Positions 30,712-39,806 of a stretch of DNA of 64,000 nucleotides are shown here, one piece after another. This DNA is from an uncultured Roseobacter sp. (GTDB taxonomy: Bacteria > Pseudomonadota > Alphaproteobacteria > Rhodobacterales > Rhodobacteraceae), in the NCBI GenBank assembly GCA_947501635.1, contig CANMWT010000006.1, forward strand, positions 248,001 to 312,000. The letters are read 5' to 3'. The first letter of the stretch is position 1; each line of letters starts with the position of its first letter. The notes below the pieces were generated by a model. It had not been told where the DNA came from and made no database searches. It was given only the letters and a program-made list of their open reading frames with translations. The translations under genes and the position numbers were made by a program.

Positions 30712-31711
30712 GTTCGTCTCCTGTATTCTGACTGGACAGCTGGGTTTCGATCTGCAGAGCTGTTTCAAGCGTGCGCGTCGCATCGGCGACGTCAATGAGA
30801 GGCGTCGCGCCATCCATGACGTCGATGAAGTGATCTAGTTGCGCATCCAGCGGGGCCCGGGTGTCCTTGCGCTGCGCCAGCCGATGACTGGTGGCGGGCG
30901 TTCCCCAATCCGAGCCGCTCCAGACCGTCAACGACGGGTAGCTGACCGCGCCTTTCGTACCGGTGATCCAAAACATGTCCTGACCTGTGGTGCCGATGTT
31001 GGGGTTTTCACCTGTCCCCGCTTCAAAGCCCCATGGGCTTGGCGTTGTGTCGGCAAAGCTGATTGTTCCGGTTGCACCAGAGTCGAAGGCCAGAGCTATG
31101 GCGCCCGTTTCAATCCGGTTGCTGCCGCGATGGCCAGCACCGCGAAGGGCGGCAACGGCCGAGATTTCGCCGAGGATAAAACGCAGGATGTCGATGTCAT
31201 GTACAAGATTGATAAGCACGGGGCTACCATCGGTTGTGCGCCAGTTGTCCTGAAAGTAGCTGTCAGGTTTGCGCATGGCCCAGATCAGGGTGGCGGTGAC
31301 AGCCGTGCCGATACCGCCTTGCGCTATGAAGTCTTTGAGGTGTTGGACAGAAGCGTGATAGCGCCGGTGATGTCCGACGAGTGACCCGACGCCGGCGCGG
31401 TGCACGGCGTGACTGAGCGCTTGTGCCTCTGCCACGTTCGAGGCGACGGGCTTTTCCACGAGAATGTGCCAGCCGCGATCGGCTGCAAGCGCGCCCTGTG
31501 CCGCGTGCATATGCGTAGGCGTCGCAAGGATCACGCCATCTACGGGGGCAGCCACATCGGCCATATCGCTATATCTTCGGACATCCGGAGGTGACGCCAC
31601 CGCCGCAGACGGGTCAACCAGCCCAACAAGGCTGCACGTATCGTGCCTTAACACTGCCTGCATATGCCGCGCGCCAATCAACCCTCCACCCACAACGAGA
31701 ATGCGTTTCAC
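30689..31711 (-). CDS. Gfo/Idh/MocA family oxidoreductase (4)
   Basis: KRILVVGGGLIGARHMQAV; LVEKPVASN; probable GTG start at 31711 overlapping upstream stop. Confidence 0.88.
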   Translation of the reverse strand: MKRILVVGGGLIGARHMQAVLRHDTCSLVGLVDPSAAVASPPDVRRYSDMADVAAPVDGVILATPTHMHAAQGALAADRGWHILVEKPVASNVAEAQALSHAVHRAGVGSLVGHHRRYHASVQHLKDFIAQGGIGTAVTATLIWAMRKPDSYFQDNWRTTDGSPVLINLVHDIDILRFILGEISAVAALRGAGHRGSNRIETGAIALAFDSGATGTISFADTTPSPWGFEAGTGENPNIGTTGQDMFWITGTKGAVSYPSLTVWSGSDWGTPATSHRLAQRKDTRAPLDAQLDHFIDVMDGATPLIDVADATRTLETALQIETQLSSQNTGDEHARSALA

Positions 31712-33216
31712 ATCACCGCTCCGATCTGCCATGGAACGAACTCGTAATCGCCCAGACCTTGTGCTTCCGATTTGCTGACCTCTCCCGAGGCAACACGCAG
31801 GAACATTTCATAAATTTCGCGACCCTTGTCAGCGACGCTGACGCCTTCGGTCAGGATCGTGCCGGCATTGATGTCCATGTCGTCATGCATGCGGGCCGCC
31901 ATTGCCGAGTTTGTGGCGACCTTGATTGTCGGGCTGGGTTTGGAACCGAAGGCCGACCCGCGTCCCGTTGTAAAGCACACCAGATTGCAACCCCCTGCAA
32001 TCTGGCCTGTGACCGAGGCGGGATCATATCCGGGGGTGTCCATAAAAGTGAAACCGCGCGCGGTCACGGAGGCTGCGTATTTGTAGACACCCATCAGCGG
32101 GGTGGTGCCACCCTTGGCCGCTGCGCCCAGTGATTTCTCGAGGATCGTGGTCAGGCCGCCGGCTTTGTTGCCGGGTGACGGGTTGTTATCCATCGAACCA
32201 CGGTTGCGCGTTGTGTAGTCTTCCCACCATTTGATCCGCTCGATCAGCTGTTTGCCGGTCTCGATGTCATGGGCGCGGCGCGTCAACAAATGCTCCGCGC
32301 CATAGATCTCTGGCGTTTCGGCAAGCACGCCCGTGCCTCCCTGCGCCACCAGAAGGTCGCAGGCGTGGCCCAAAGCGGGATTGGCGGTGATGCCCGACCA
32401 CGCATCCGATCCGCCACATTGCAATGCGACCTTCAACTCGGACGCGGGGCAGGGCGTGCGCGTTGCCTGATTGGCTAAGGGCAGCATCGCTTCGATTTTC
32501 GCGATGCCCAAGTCTACTGTTTTGCGCAGCCCGGCCACGGACTGGATATTCATCACCTGAAACGTCGGACCCTGTTTTAGCCCGTAGGCGTCAAGCAGCC
32601 AGTCGATCTGGTTCATTTCACAGCCCAGCCCCACCATCAGGACCGCCGCGTGATTGGGGTGTCGAGCATAGCCCCACATGACGCGTTGCAATGCTTCAAA
32701 GCCGTCGCCGCTGTCCGCCATGCCGCAGCCTGTACCATGAACAAAGGCCACAACACCGTCGATGTTTGGATAGTCTGCAAGTCGGTCCGGGGTGAAATGG
32801 CCGGCGATCATCCGCGCCGCTGTGGCAGAGCAATTCACTGAAGTTACAATGGCGATATAGTTGCGTGTGCCCACGGATCCGTTGTCGCGGTGATACCCCA
32901 TGAAAGTGTCCCGCGCAGACGGCTCTACCATCTTTACGGGTCTGTGGTCGGTGCAAAACTCATAGTCTACGTCTGTGTTGCGAAAGGCTACATTATGCGT
33001 GTGAACATGATCCCCGGCCTGAATATCCTGAGCGGCATATCCGATGATCTGCGCATACTTGCGGATGGCGCTGCCCTGACCGATCACGGTCGTTGCGATC
33101 TTGTGGCCCGCGGGGATCAGCGCACGCGTTTGGGTCTGTTCGACGGCGACTCCTGCTTCTAAAGCGCGTGTCGCTGTGACAACATTGTCGGCAGCATCCA
33201 ATCGGACGGTATCCAT
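31708..33216 (-). CDS. uxaA: UxaA-family altronate/galactarate dehydratase
   Basis: 502 aa; SAF-like N-terminus, FMGYHRDNGSVGTRNYIAIVTSVNCSATAA, GLGCEMNQ, CGGSDAWSGITANPALG. Confidence 0.88.
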   Translation of the reverse strand: MDTVRLDAADNVVTATRALEAGVAVEQTQTRALIPAGHKIATTVIGQGSAIRKYAQIIGYAAQDIQAGDHVHTHNVAFRNTDVDYEFCTDHRPVKMVEPSARDTFMGYHRDNGSVGTRNYIAIVTSVNCSATAARMIAGHFTPDRLADYPNIDGVVAFVHGTGCGMADSGDGFEALQRVMWGYARHPNHAAVLMVGLGCEMNQIDWLLDAYGLKQGPTFQVMNIQSVAGLRKTVDLGIAKIEAMLPLANQATRTPCPASELKVALQCGGSDAWSGITANPALGHACDLLVAQGGTGVLAETPEIYGAEHLLTRRAHDIETGKQLIERIKWWEDYTTRNRGSMDNNPSPGNKAGGLTTILEKSLGAAAKGGTTPLMGVYKYAASVTARGFTFMDTPGYDPASVTGQIAGGCNLVCFTTGRGSAFGSKPSPTIKVATNSAMAARMHDDMDINAGTILTEGVSVADKGREIYEMFLRVASGEVSKSEAQGLGDYEFVPWQIGAVM

Positions 33217-33225
33217 GGTCTCTCC

Positions 33226-34182
33226 TCAGGCGCAGAATGGCGCATCCGATGTCCAGCGGTGGATCGGAATATGCGGTGCCTGCGACAGTCGCGACCGCGC
33301 GTGCTCCCACATTTGTTTCCATACTTTCCAGTCGCGCAATTCTGTGTCGGGTCTGCTGCGCGAGCGTGCAACAAAATCAGGAAAGTGGCTGCGACCGGTC
33401 GGCTCACCGGTAACGTTGTAGCGCACATCGAATGACCAGCGGAATCCGTCGGTACGATTGACCAAAGATGCATGTGGCGTCAGCGGGTGAAACAGAACCA
33501 CGCCCCCCGCTTTGACCGGCAGGGCAACGGCGTTTGCCTCATCAACGAAGCCGTCGGCAATACCGGTCTGCGTCCGCGGGCAATGGGGCAGAATACCCTG
33601 ATCTGGCGCTTGCGCCTGAACCTGCAGGCAACCGTTTTCCACGGTGGCGTCTGTTATCGCGATCCACGCGGTCACCATGTTTGTGTGATCTGCTTCTTCC
33701 AATGCGACAGCGCGGTCCTGATGCCAGTCGGTTGCTGTGATATGCGCGCGGATTTCATCCTTTTGCAGGTCCGTGGCCGGCGGCTTGATCCGCACGTGCT
33801 GGATCGGGTTGGATGTCAACTCGGGCCCCAACAAACTTTCGGTAACATCCAGCAATCTGGGTTCGGTCAACAAATCAAACACCGCCGGACCGAAGTGGAA
33901 AGGCGTATCCGCCTTGATCGCGTCGCCGGGCAGGCTGATGTCCATCGGCTGAAACCAGTCACATTTCGCTTTATAAGCTTCGAGCAATTTGCCCCAAAAG
34001 TCGAGCTGTGCAGGTGGTGTCGTCACACGTCCTTCGGCAAACCATGCCGTATAAAGACTGTCGAGCAAGGCTGAATACTCTGCTTTTACCTTGTTCAAGA
34101 CTTCCGCCGGGATAACGTCGGGCACCACCAGGTAGCCTTGGGTTTCAAACTCTTCGACTTGTTGAGACGACAGCATTTTCAC
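33226..34182 (-). CDS. Phytanoyl-CoA dioxygenase (PhyH) family protein (2)
   Basis: 318 aa; TDWHQDRAV (HxD), LTPHASLVNRTDGFRWSFDVRY (H and R). Confidence 0.9.
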   Translation of the reverse strand: MKMLSSQQVEEFETQGYLVVPDVIPAEVLNKVKAEYSALLDSLYTAWFAEGRVTTPPAQLDFWGKLLEAYKAKCDWFQPMDISLPGDAIKADTPFHFGPAVFDLLTEPRLLDVTESLLGPELTSNPIQHVRIKPPATDLQKDEIRAHITATDWHQDRAVALEEADHTNMVTAWIAITDATVENGCLQVQAQAPDQGILPHCPRTQTGIADGFVDEANAVALPVKAGGVVLFHPLTPHASLVNRTDGFRWSFDVRYNVTGEPTGRSHFPDFVARSRSRPDTELRDWKVWKQMWEHARSRLSQAPHIPIHRWTSDAPFCA

Positions 34183-34189
34183 ACCCTTT

Positions 34190-35812
34190 CTAAAGCAGCA
34201 GCGTCACGATACTTGGCCAAATCAGCAGCACCGACAACGCGCAGAGTTGGATGCCGATAAAGGGCAGAAAGCCTTTGAAGATGTCCGTCAGGCTGATGTG
34301 CGGTGGGGCGACAGATTTCAGGTAGAATGCCGCTGGCCCGAAGGGAGGCGACAGAAAGCTGACCTGCATGTTCATACAGAACACAACGCCGAACCAGATC
34401 GCGAGATGCTGAGGATCCAACTGTCCGATAAAGCCGATTTCTTCGATGGGCAGACGCGCGACAATCGGTAGGAACACCGGAATGATCAGCAGCACAATAC
34501 CGACCCAATCCATGAAAGCGCCCATAAACAGCAAGATCAGCATCATTGCGAGGATAATGCCCATTGTCGGCAAATCGGTCCCGACGATAAAATCCGCAAC
34601 ATAGGTCGGGCCGCCGGCGATGGTGTATGCCCCTGCCAAAGCCGCTGCACCTATGGTGACCCAGATGATGGTTCCGGTTGATTTCAGCGTCCGCATCAGG
34701 CTGTCCCAGATCAGGTCCCACGATGCTTCACCGCGCAGGATTGCGATGACAAGAACGGCAAAGGCGCCCATGCCAGCAGCCTCGGTGATGCCTGTGATGC
34801 CGCCATAGATGGATCCCATAACCACCCCGATCACGACGATCGGCGCAACCAGACCTTTACCCATGTTCCAGCCGGTCTTGGTGTTTTTGGTGCCAAAGAC
34901 AAAAACGATCAGTGCCATCATCACCAGAAACACACCGCCAAACCACGGCAGCCAGTCTGCCGTGCCGAAGGCAAAGGGGTCACCTTCGTTTGCGGCGTTG
35001 GCACCAGTGAATTCAAAGAAGGCGGCCCGCAGGAAAAGCGCTACTGAAAAGCCTGCAACCACGACGGACATGAAGGCCGCGAAAAGCATGCCTTTCTCGC
35101 GGCCCTGCGGTTCTCCCGGTACGGGGTCGGGTAAGGGGGCGTCTTCGGGGTGCAACTGGGTGCGTACGATGATGTAGATGATGATAAATGTTGCGAGCAT
35201 AAAGCCCGGCAGGAATGAAGCGGTAAAAAGCGCCTTGATCGAAGTCTCTGTGATAAGACCGTAGATGATAAGAACGATTGAAGGTGGGATCATCGTTCCC
35301 AAGCTGCCCGAGGCACAGATGACCCCGATGGCAAGGTTCTGATTGTATCCCAACCTTAGCATTTGCGGCAGTGCAATCAGGCCCAGCAGCACAACCTCTC
35401 CGCCGATGATGCCGGACATTGCGGCCATGATAACGGCCATAATGGACGTGACGATCGCAATGCCGCCGCGTGTGCCCGACAGCCAGACATTCAGTGAAGA
35501 GTACATGTCTTTTGCGACACCGGAACGTTCAAGAAGTGCGGCCATAAAGATGAACAGCGGAATGGATATGAGAACGTAGTCCGTTAAGAGCCCGTAAATC
35601 TTTTGTGCCAGAATGTATAATGGCCCCGTGCCCGGTCGCGCCGTCAGCAGGCCGTCGCCAAAACTCATAGGGTTGGACAGCAGTGTCGGCTCGAACTTCA
35701 TGACAAGTACAAGAACTGCCAAGGATGCCGAAGCAAGACCAAGGGGCATTCCGATTGCCAGCAGCAGGATCAGTGCCAGCATCAGCACCAGTGAGATTGT
35801 TCCGATATCCAT
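34190..35812 (-). CDS. TRAP transporter large permease (DctM-like)
   Basis: 540 aa; GMPLGLASASLAVLVL, SGTRGGIAIVTSIMAVIMAAMSGIIGGEVVLLGLIALPQM. Confidence 0.92.
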   Translation of the reverse strand: MDIGTISLVLMLALILLLAIGMPLGLASASLAVLVLVMKFEPTLLSNPMSFGDGLLTARPGTGPLYILAQKIYGLLTDYVLISIPLFIFMAALLERSGVAKDMYSSLNVWLSGTRGGIAIVTSIMAVIMAAMSGIIGGEVVLLGLIALPQMLRLGYNQNLAIGVICASGSLGTMIPPSIVLIIYGLITETSIKALFTASFLPGFMLATFIIIYIIVRTQLHPEDAPLPDPVPGEPQGREKGMLFAAFMSVVVAGFSVALFLRAAFFEFTGANAANEGDPFAFGTADWLPWFGGVFLVMMALIVFVFGTKNTKTGWNMGKGLVAPIVVIGVVMGSIYGGITGITEAAGMGAFAVLVIAILRGEASWDLIWDSLMRTLKSTGTIIWVTIGAAALAGAYTIAGGPTYVADFIVGTDLPTMGIILAMMLILLFMGAFMDWVGIVLLIIPVFLPIVARLPIEEIGFIGQLDPQHLAIWFGVVFCMNMQVSFLSPPFGPAAFYLKSVAPPHISLTDIFKGFLPFIGIQLCALSVLLIWPSIVTLLL

Positions 35813-36651
35813 CAGTCTTGTCCTACCGCACGTTTCAGAGCTTCTATTTCTTCTTCATCAGGCGTGTCGTCGTGTATCTCCGGTTCGACGTTCCAGTCGG
35901 AGACGAGGTTGAGAACCGCCTGAATGGCGACCAGCGTAATGACGATCAGGATCATGGGCTGTAGCGTCGCCGGTATCGGGGGGTCAAAGGCCGTGCCGAA
36001 GGTTTCCCATTTATAAAGCTTGTTCTCGAACACCTGTTTGTAGCTGCCATAGACCAGAAAGAAGGCGAACAGCACGATCAACAGGGTCGAAATACAGTCG
36101 AAAAGCCTTTGCATCCAGCGTGGTACGACATCGTAGAGCAAGAAGATGCGGATATGGCTGCGTTGTTGCATGGCGTAAAAGCCCGCCATCAGAAAGATGA
36201 AACCGGCCAGCCAAAGCGACAGTTCATTCGCCCAGAGTGTGGGGCGTTCGAGAACATAGCGCAAGAAAACCTCGTAGAGCATGACGCCGGTCATCAGGAT
36301 GATCATCATCATCGTGACGCGCCCAATAAAGACGGCCGCGCGGTCAACGGCATGCCAACCCTCAAACTCCATCGCGGCGCGGCGTACGGTGCGGCAGCCG
36401 ATCACAAACAGTATCGGGACACCGATCAACGCGACGAGATCAATGATGTCGATCTTGCCGAATAGAGGTGAAAGACCGGGCGTTACGTCATTCCGGTCTG
36501 AAATCGCCTCCACCTGACCGCGCATGGATTCGTTCTCGTGCGGGAACCAAGTGAGAATATAGACGGGAATGTGCCAGATCACCCACCCGGCACAGGTGAT
36601 AAATCCGAGCGGCACCAGCCATTCGATGAGGCTGCCTGAGGTTCTTTGCAT
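35812..36651 (-). CDS. TRAP transporter small permease (DctQ-like)
   Basis: 279 aa; VMLYEVFLRYVLERPTLWANELSLWLAGFIFLMAGFYAMQQRSHIRI. Confidence 0.9.
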   Translation of the reverse strand: MQRTSGSLIEWLVPLGFITCAGWVIWHIPVYILTWFPHENESMRGQVEAISDRNDVTPGLSPLFGKIDIIDLVALIGVPILFVIGCRTVRRAAMEFEGWHAVDRAAVFIGRVTMMMIILMTGVMLYEVFLRYVLERPTLWANELSLWLAGFIFLMAGFYAMQQRSHIRIFLLYDVVPRWMQRLFDCISTLLIVLFAFFLVYGSYKQVFENKLYKWETFGTAFDPPIPATLQPMILIVITLVAIQAVLNLVSDWNVEPEIHDDTPDEEEIEALKRAVGQD

Positions 36652-36678
36652 CGTCTTGCTCCTTCGTTCGGCGTGCGG

Positions 36679-37848
36679 TCACGCAGCCGCGGCGTAATGG
36701 GCGATGAATTCTCTGTCCGGCTCGACCCCGATGCCGGGGGCATCCGGGATCGTGACACGGCCGTTGTTGGTCTTGACCTGTTTTTGAATGTCCAGAGGTT
36801 CGGTCAGCAGGTCGTCGCGGAACTTGTTGTCGGTGGTATCGAACTCCAGCATCGGTTCCCAAGGGTACAGCCCGCCGGGCAGTGGCGGCATCGCCGCCAG
36901 CAACTGCAAATTGGTGGCCACCGCGATGGCAGAGCCCCAGACGTGGTTCACCACAGGTGTGAAATGCGCATGGCACAACGCAAGTACCCTAAGGTATTCG
37001 CTGATCCCTCCCAGAGCGCAAACCTCGGGCTGGGCAATGTCCAGCCCGCGGTTTTCGAGGATGGCGCGCCAGCCCCAGCGGCCGAACTCTGCCTCTCCGC
37101 CCGAGATGTTGACGCGCAACCCGCGCCGTAATTCTGCATATCCGTCGAGGTCCTCGGGGGCGATGGGTTCTTCGAACCAATAGGCACCTAACTCTTCCAG
37201 TGCATGGCCCACGTAAAAGGCGTCTGATGTGGTGTAGGCGTGGTTTGCGTCCACCATAAAGTCGAACCCGTCGCCAACGCCCTTGCGGACCGCGGTGCAC
37301 AGCGACACATCGGATTTCGGGCCAAAACCCGTTTTCATCTTAGTGGCTGTAAAACCCATGTCCCGGATGGCGGCGGCCTCGTCCGAAAAGCGTGCCGCCA
37401 GTTGCGACACAGGCTCATCTCGGAGCATCATCCCGTAGCCATAGCAGGGCACCGAGGTTCTGTGCGCTCCGCCGATCATCTTGTGCAGCGGCAGGCTGGC
37501 CACCTTACCGGCGATGTCCCAAAGCGCGATGTCCACACCGGACAAAGACTGCATAGGCATGCCCTTTTGTCCGTGGTCGCGCATCAGATTGTAAACTTTG
37601 TGCCAGATCACGTCTCGATCCAGCGGGTCCATGCCCAGCACCATTGGCTGGATGACCTTCTCAACGATGCCCTTGTTGGCAATGGCAATATTGCCCGGGC
37701 CAAAGCATTCCCCCCATCCGGTCACGCCTTCATCGGTCTCCACCTCGACAAGATGTGCCGTACGCATGCTGTAGTACTGCTGCGAATACCCAAGCTGCTC
37801 GGGCATTTCGTACTGCAGAACATGGCTGATGATGCGTGTGATTTTCAT
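36679..37848 (-). CDS. Mandelate racemase/muconate lactonizing enzyme (enolase) superfamily protein (1)
   Basis: ATKMKTGFG (KxK), FMVDANHAY, WFEEPIAPED, SGGEAEFG, NHVWGS; start set at ATG 37848. Confidence 0.92.
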   Translation of the reverse strand: MKITRIISHVLQYEMPEQLGYSQQYYSMRTAHLVEVETDEGVTGWGECFGPGNIAIANKGIVEKVIQPMVLGMDPLDRDVIWHKVYNLMRDHGQKGMPMQSLSGVDIALWDIAGKVASLPLHKMIGGAHRTSVPCYGYGMMLRDEPVSQLAARFSDEAAAIRDMGFTATKMKTGFGPKSDVSLCTAVRKGVGDGFDFMVDANHAYTTSDAFYVGHALEELGAYWFEEPIAPEDLDGYAELRRGLRVNISGGEAEFGRWGWRAILENRGLDIAQPEVCALGGISEYLRVLALCHAHFTPVVNHVWGSAIAVATNLQLLAAMPPLPGGLYPWEPMLEFDTTDNKFRDDLLTEPLDIQKQVKTNNGRVTIPDAPGIGVEPDREFIAHYAAAA

Positions 37849-37870
37849 TTGCTGGGCCTGAGGGAAAAGA

Positions 37871-37894
37871 GGCAGGGCCATTTCTAGCCCTGCC
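37871..37894 (-). terminator. Intra-operon hairpin between TRAP binding-protein gene and downstream genes
   Basis: GGCAGGGC-8 nt-GCCCTGCC perfect 8-bp stem; minus-strand transcript continues TCTTTTCCC. Confidence 0.65.
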
Positions 37895-37922
37895 ATCATG
37901 TTAGCTACGCTTTGTGCGTGGC

Positions 37923-38945
37923 TTATTGCATTGCGCCCAGATCTTTCAGGAAGCTGATGTGGCTTTCGAGCAGCGCTTTCGCCTCTGGCGTTGTTGCGAA
38001 CTCGACCCAGCCTTTCTGAACCGCATCACGATATGTCGCGAGGTCTTCTGGCGACCATTCATAAAGGTTCACACCCTTGGCACGCAGATCTTTCGCAGTT
38101 TGCGCGTTTTTCACCTCGTTGATAGTCGCGTTTTGCAGCGCGAGGCTATCCATTGCTACAAGCATGATGCGCTTGTGGTGCTCTGGCATCGCGTCCCATA
38201 CGTCCTTGCGGCAGGCAAGGTGGTCCGCCGGCATGGAGTGGAAGCCCGGATAGTTGGTGTGCTCTGCGATGTCATACAGACCCAGACCCACGTTGTTGGT
38301 CAGGTTTGCAGCGTCCGCACCGTCAATGATGCCGGTTTCAAGCGCTGTAAAGATTTCTGTAAAGTCCATCACGATGGGCGAGGCACCAAGGTTTGCAAAC
38401 ACCTTCGTGGCGAGGCCGGGAGGGGAGCGGAATTTCCAGTCTTTGAAGTCGTCCACATTCCGGATCGGCTTGGTCGAGGACAGCGATTCAGGGCCGGGGA
38501 TCCACCAGCCGATGAATTCCATGCCGTATGGGTTGTAAAGCTCGTTGAGCGCTTCACGCCCATTGCCATGCAGCAGCCAAGCCATCTGCTGGTACGGGTT
38601 CTGGTAGCCGCCCATCAGGTCGCCCGTGAACTGGAACGCGGGGTTTTTACCGGTCTGGTATGCGCCGCCTGTCATGTCGCAGTCCAGAATGCCTGTTGCA
38701 GCCGCGTCAAATGTTTCAACGGACTTGACCACGGATGAGCTGTAGAACATCTCGATCTGGATTTCGCCATTGGACATCGTTGTGACATCATCAATGAACT
38801 TGGCCGCCAACTGGCCGGAAAGCTGTTCCGGTGAAAAGTGCGTTTGGATGCGCAGGTTGGTTGTCTGTGCTGATGCTGTAATTGCAGTGCTGGCCGCCAA
38901 TGCGGCAACCGCGGCAATACCTGCCGCTTTCTTCAATACTTTCAT
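37923..38945 (-). CDS. TRAP transporter substrate-binding protein (DctP-like)
   Basis: 340 aa with signal peptide; TTNLRIQTHFSPEQLSGQLAAKFIDDVTTMSNGEIQIEMFYSSSVV. Confidence 0.93.
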   Translation of the reverse strand: MKVLKKAAGIAAVAALAASTAITASAQTTNLRIQTHFSPEQLSGQLAAKFIDDVTTMSNGEIQIEMFYSSSVVKSVETFDAAATGILDCDMTGGAYQTGKNPAFQFTGDLMGGYQNPYQQMAWLLHGNGREALNELYNPYGMEFIGWWIPGPESLSSTKPIRNVDDFKDWKFRSPPGLATKVFANLGASPIVMDFTEIFTALETGIIDGADAANLTNNVGLGLYDIAEHTNYPGFHSMPADHLACRKDVWDAMPEHHKRIMLVAMDSLALQNATINEVKNAQTAKDLRAKGVNLYEWSPEDLATYRDAVQKGWVEFATTPEAKALLESHISFLKDLGAMQ

Positions 38946-39044
38946 GTTGTCCTCCCAGACGTTGAAGCGTGCATTTTATCGGGCTTTTCGGGTGCCCATT
39001 TCATTACGCTGAGGAAAGGTTAAGCGGGGCTGGGCGGACTCGCA

Positions 39045-39095
39045 ACAAAATTTTTGTATTTTGCGTAATTTCGAGATTTTGGTGGAGTTTCGAGA
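39045..39095. promoter_or_regulatory. Candidate operator region of the GntR regulator/TRAP operon divergent promoter
   Basis: ACAAAA-T-TTTTGT palindrome (39045-39057) followed by two TTTCGAGA direct repeats (39069-39076, 39088-39095), 19 bp apart. Confidence 0.45.
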
Positions 39096-39116
39096 ATTTT
39101 CCGATAGGTTTGCGGC

Positions 39117-39806
39117 ATGACGAACGTATCGGGCGACAGCGATATCTACGCCAGTCTGGCGCATCGGCTCATTTCGAATGACTTCGAGCATGGCGAAAAA
39201 CTGCGCGCAGAGCACCTTAGACAGGACTACGGTTGTTCTGCAAGCACTGTGCGCGAGGCACTTTTTCGATTGTCGACCGATGGGCTGGTCGATTTTCAGG
39301 AACAACGCGGTTTTCGCGTGCCCGAAAAGTCAGCTGTGCTGCTGGCCGAACTGACGCATTTACGCGTGCTGCTTGAGGCGGAAGGAACAGCCTTGTCCAT
39401 AAGCCGCGGGGGTGTCGCATGGGAAGCGCGGCTGACAGCGGTGCACCACCAGTTGAGCCATATAGAAAAGAGAATTCACGCAACAGACGATCCCGCACCT
39501 CTGGTCAATATCTGGTTCAATGCCGAACTGGAATTCCATCAGACGCTCATCTCTGCATGCGGGTCCGAGACGCTCAAGCTCATGCATTACAAAACCTATC
39601 AGCGCTTTCGGCAGCAGTTGATGGTCGCGGACCGGACATTCGATTTTATCTCCAAAAACATTGAGCATCATAAAGCGATTGTAGATGCAGCCCTGGAGGG
39701 GGATGAGGCACTGACACGTCGGAAAATCCACGACCATCTGGCCCGCCATCTTGATCCGGCGAACCGGACGCAGGAGCCTCAGCTTTTAAAGTCGTCAGCA
39801 ATGTAG
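39117..39806 (+). CDS. GntR family (FCD domain) transcriptional regulator
   Basis: wHTH LRQDYGCSASTVREALFRLSTDGLVDFQEQRGFRV plus FCD helical domain. Confidence 0.92.
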   Translation: MTNVSGDSDIYASLAHRLISNDFEHGEKLRAEHLRQDYGCSASTVREALFRLSTDGLVDFQEQRGFRVPEKSAVLLAELTHLRVLLEAEGTALSISRGGVAWEARLTAVHHQLSHIEKRIHATDDPAPLVNIWFNAELEFHQTLISACGSETLKLMHYKTYQRFRQQLMVADRTFDFISKNIEHHKAIVDAALEGDEALTRRKIHDHLARHLDPANRTQEPQLLKSSAM

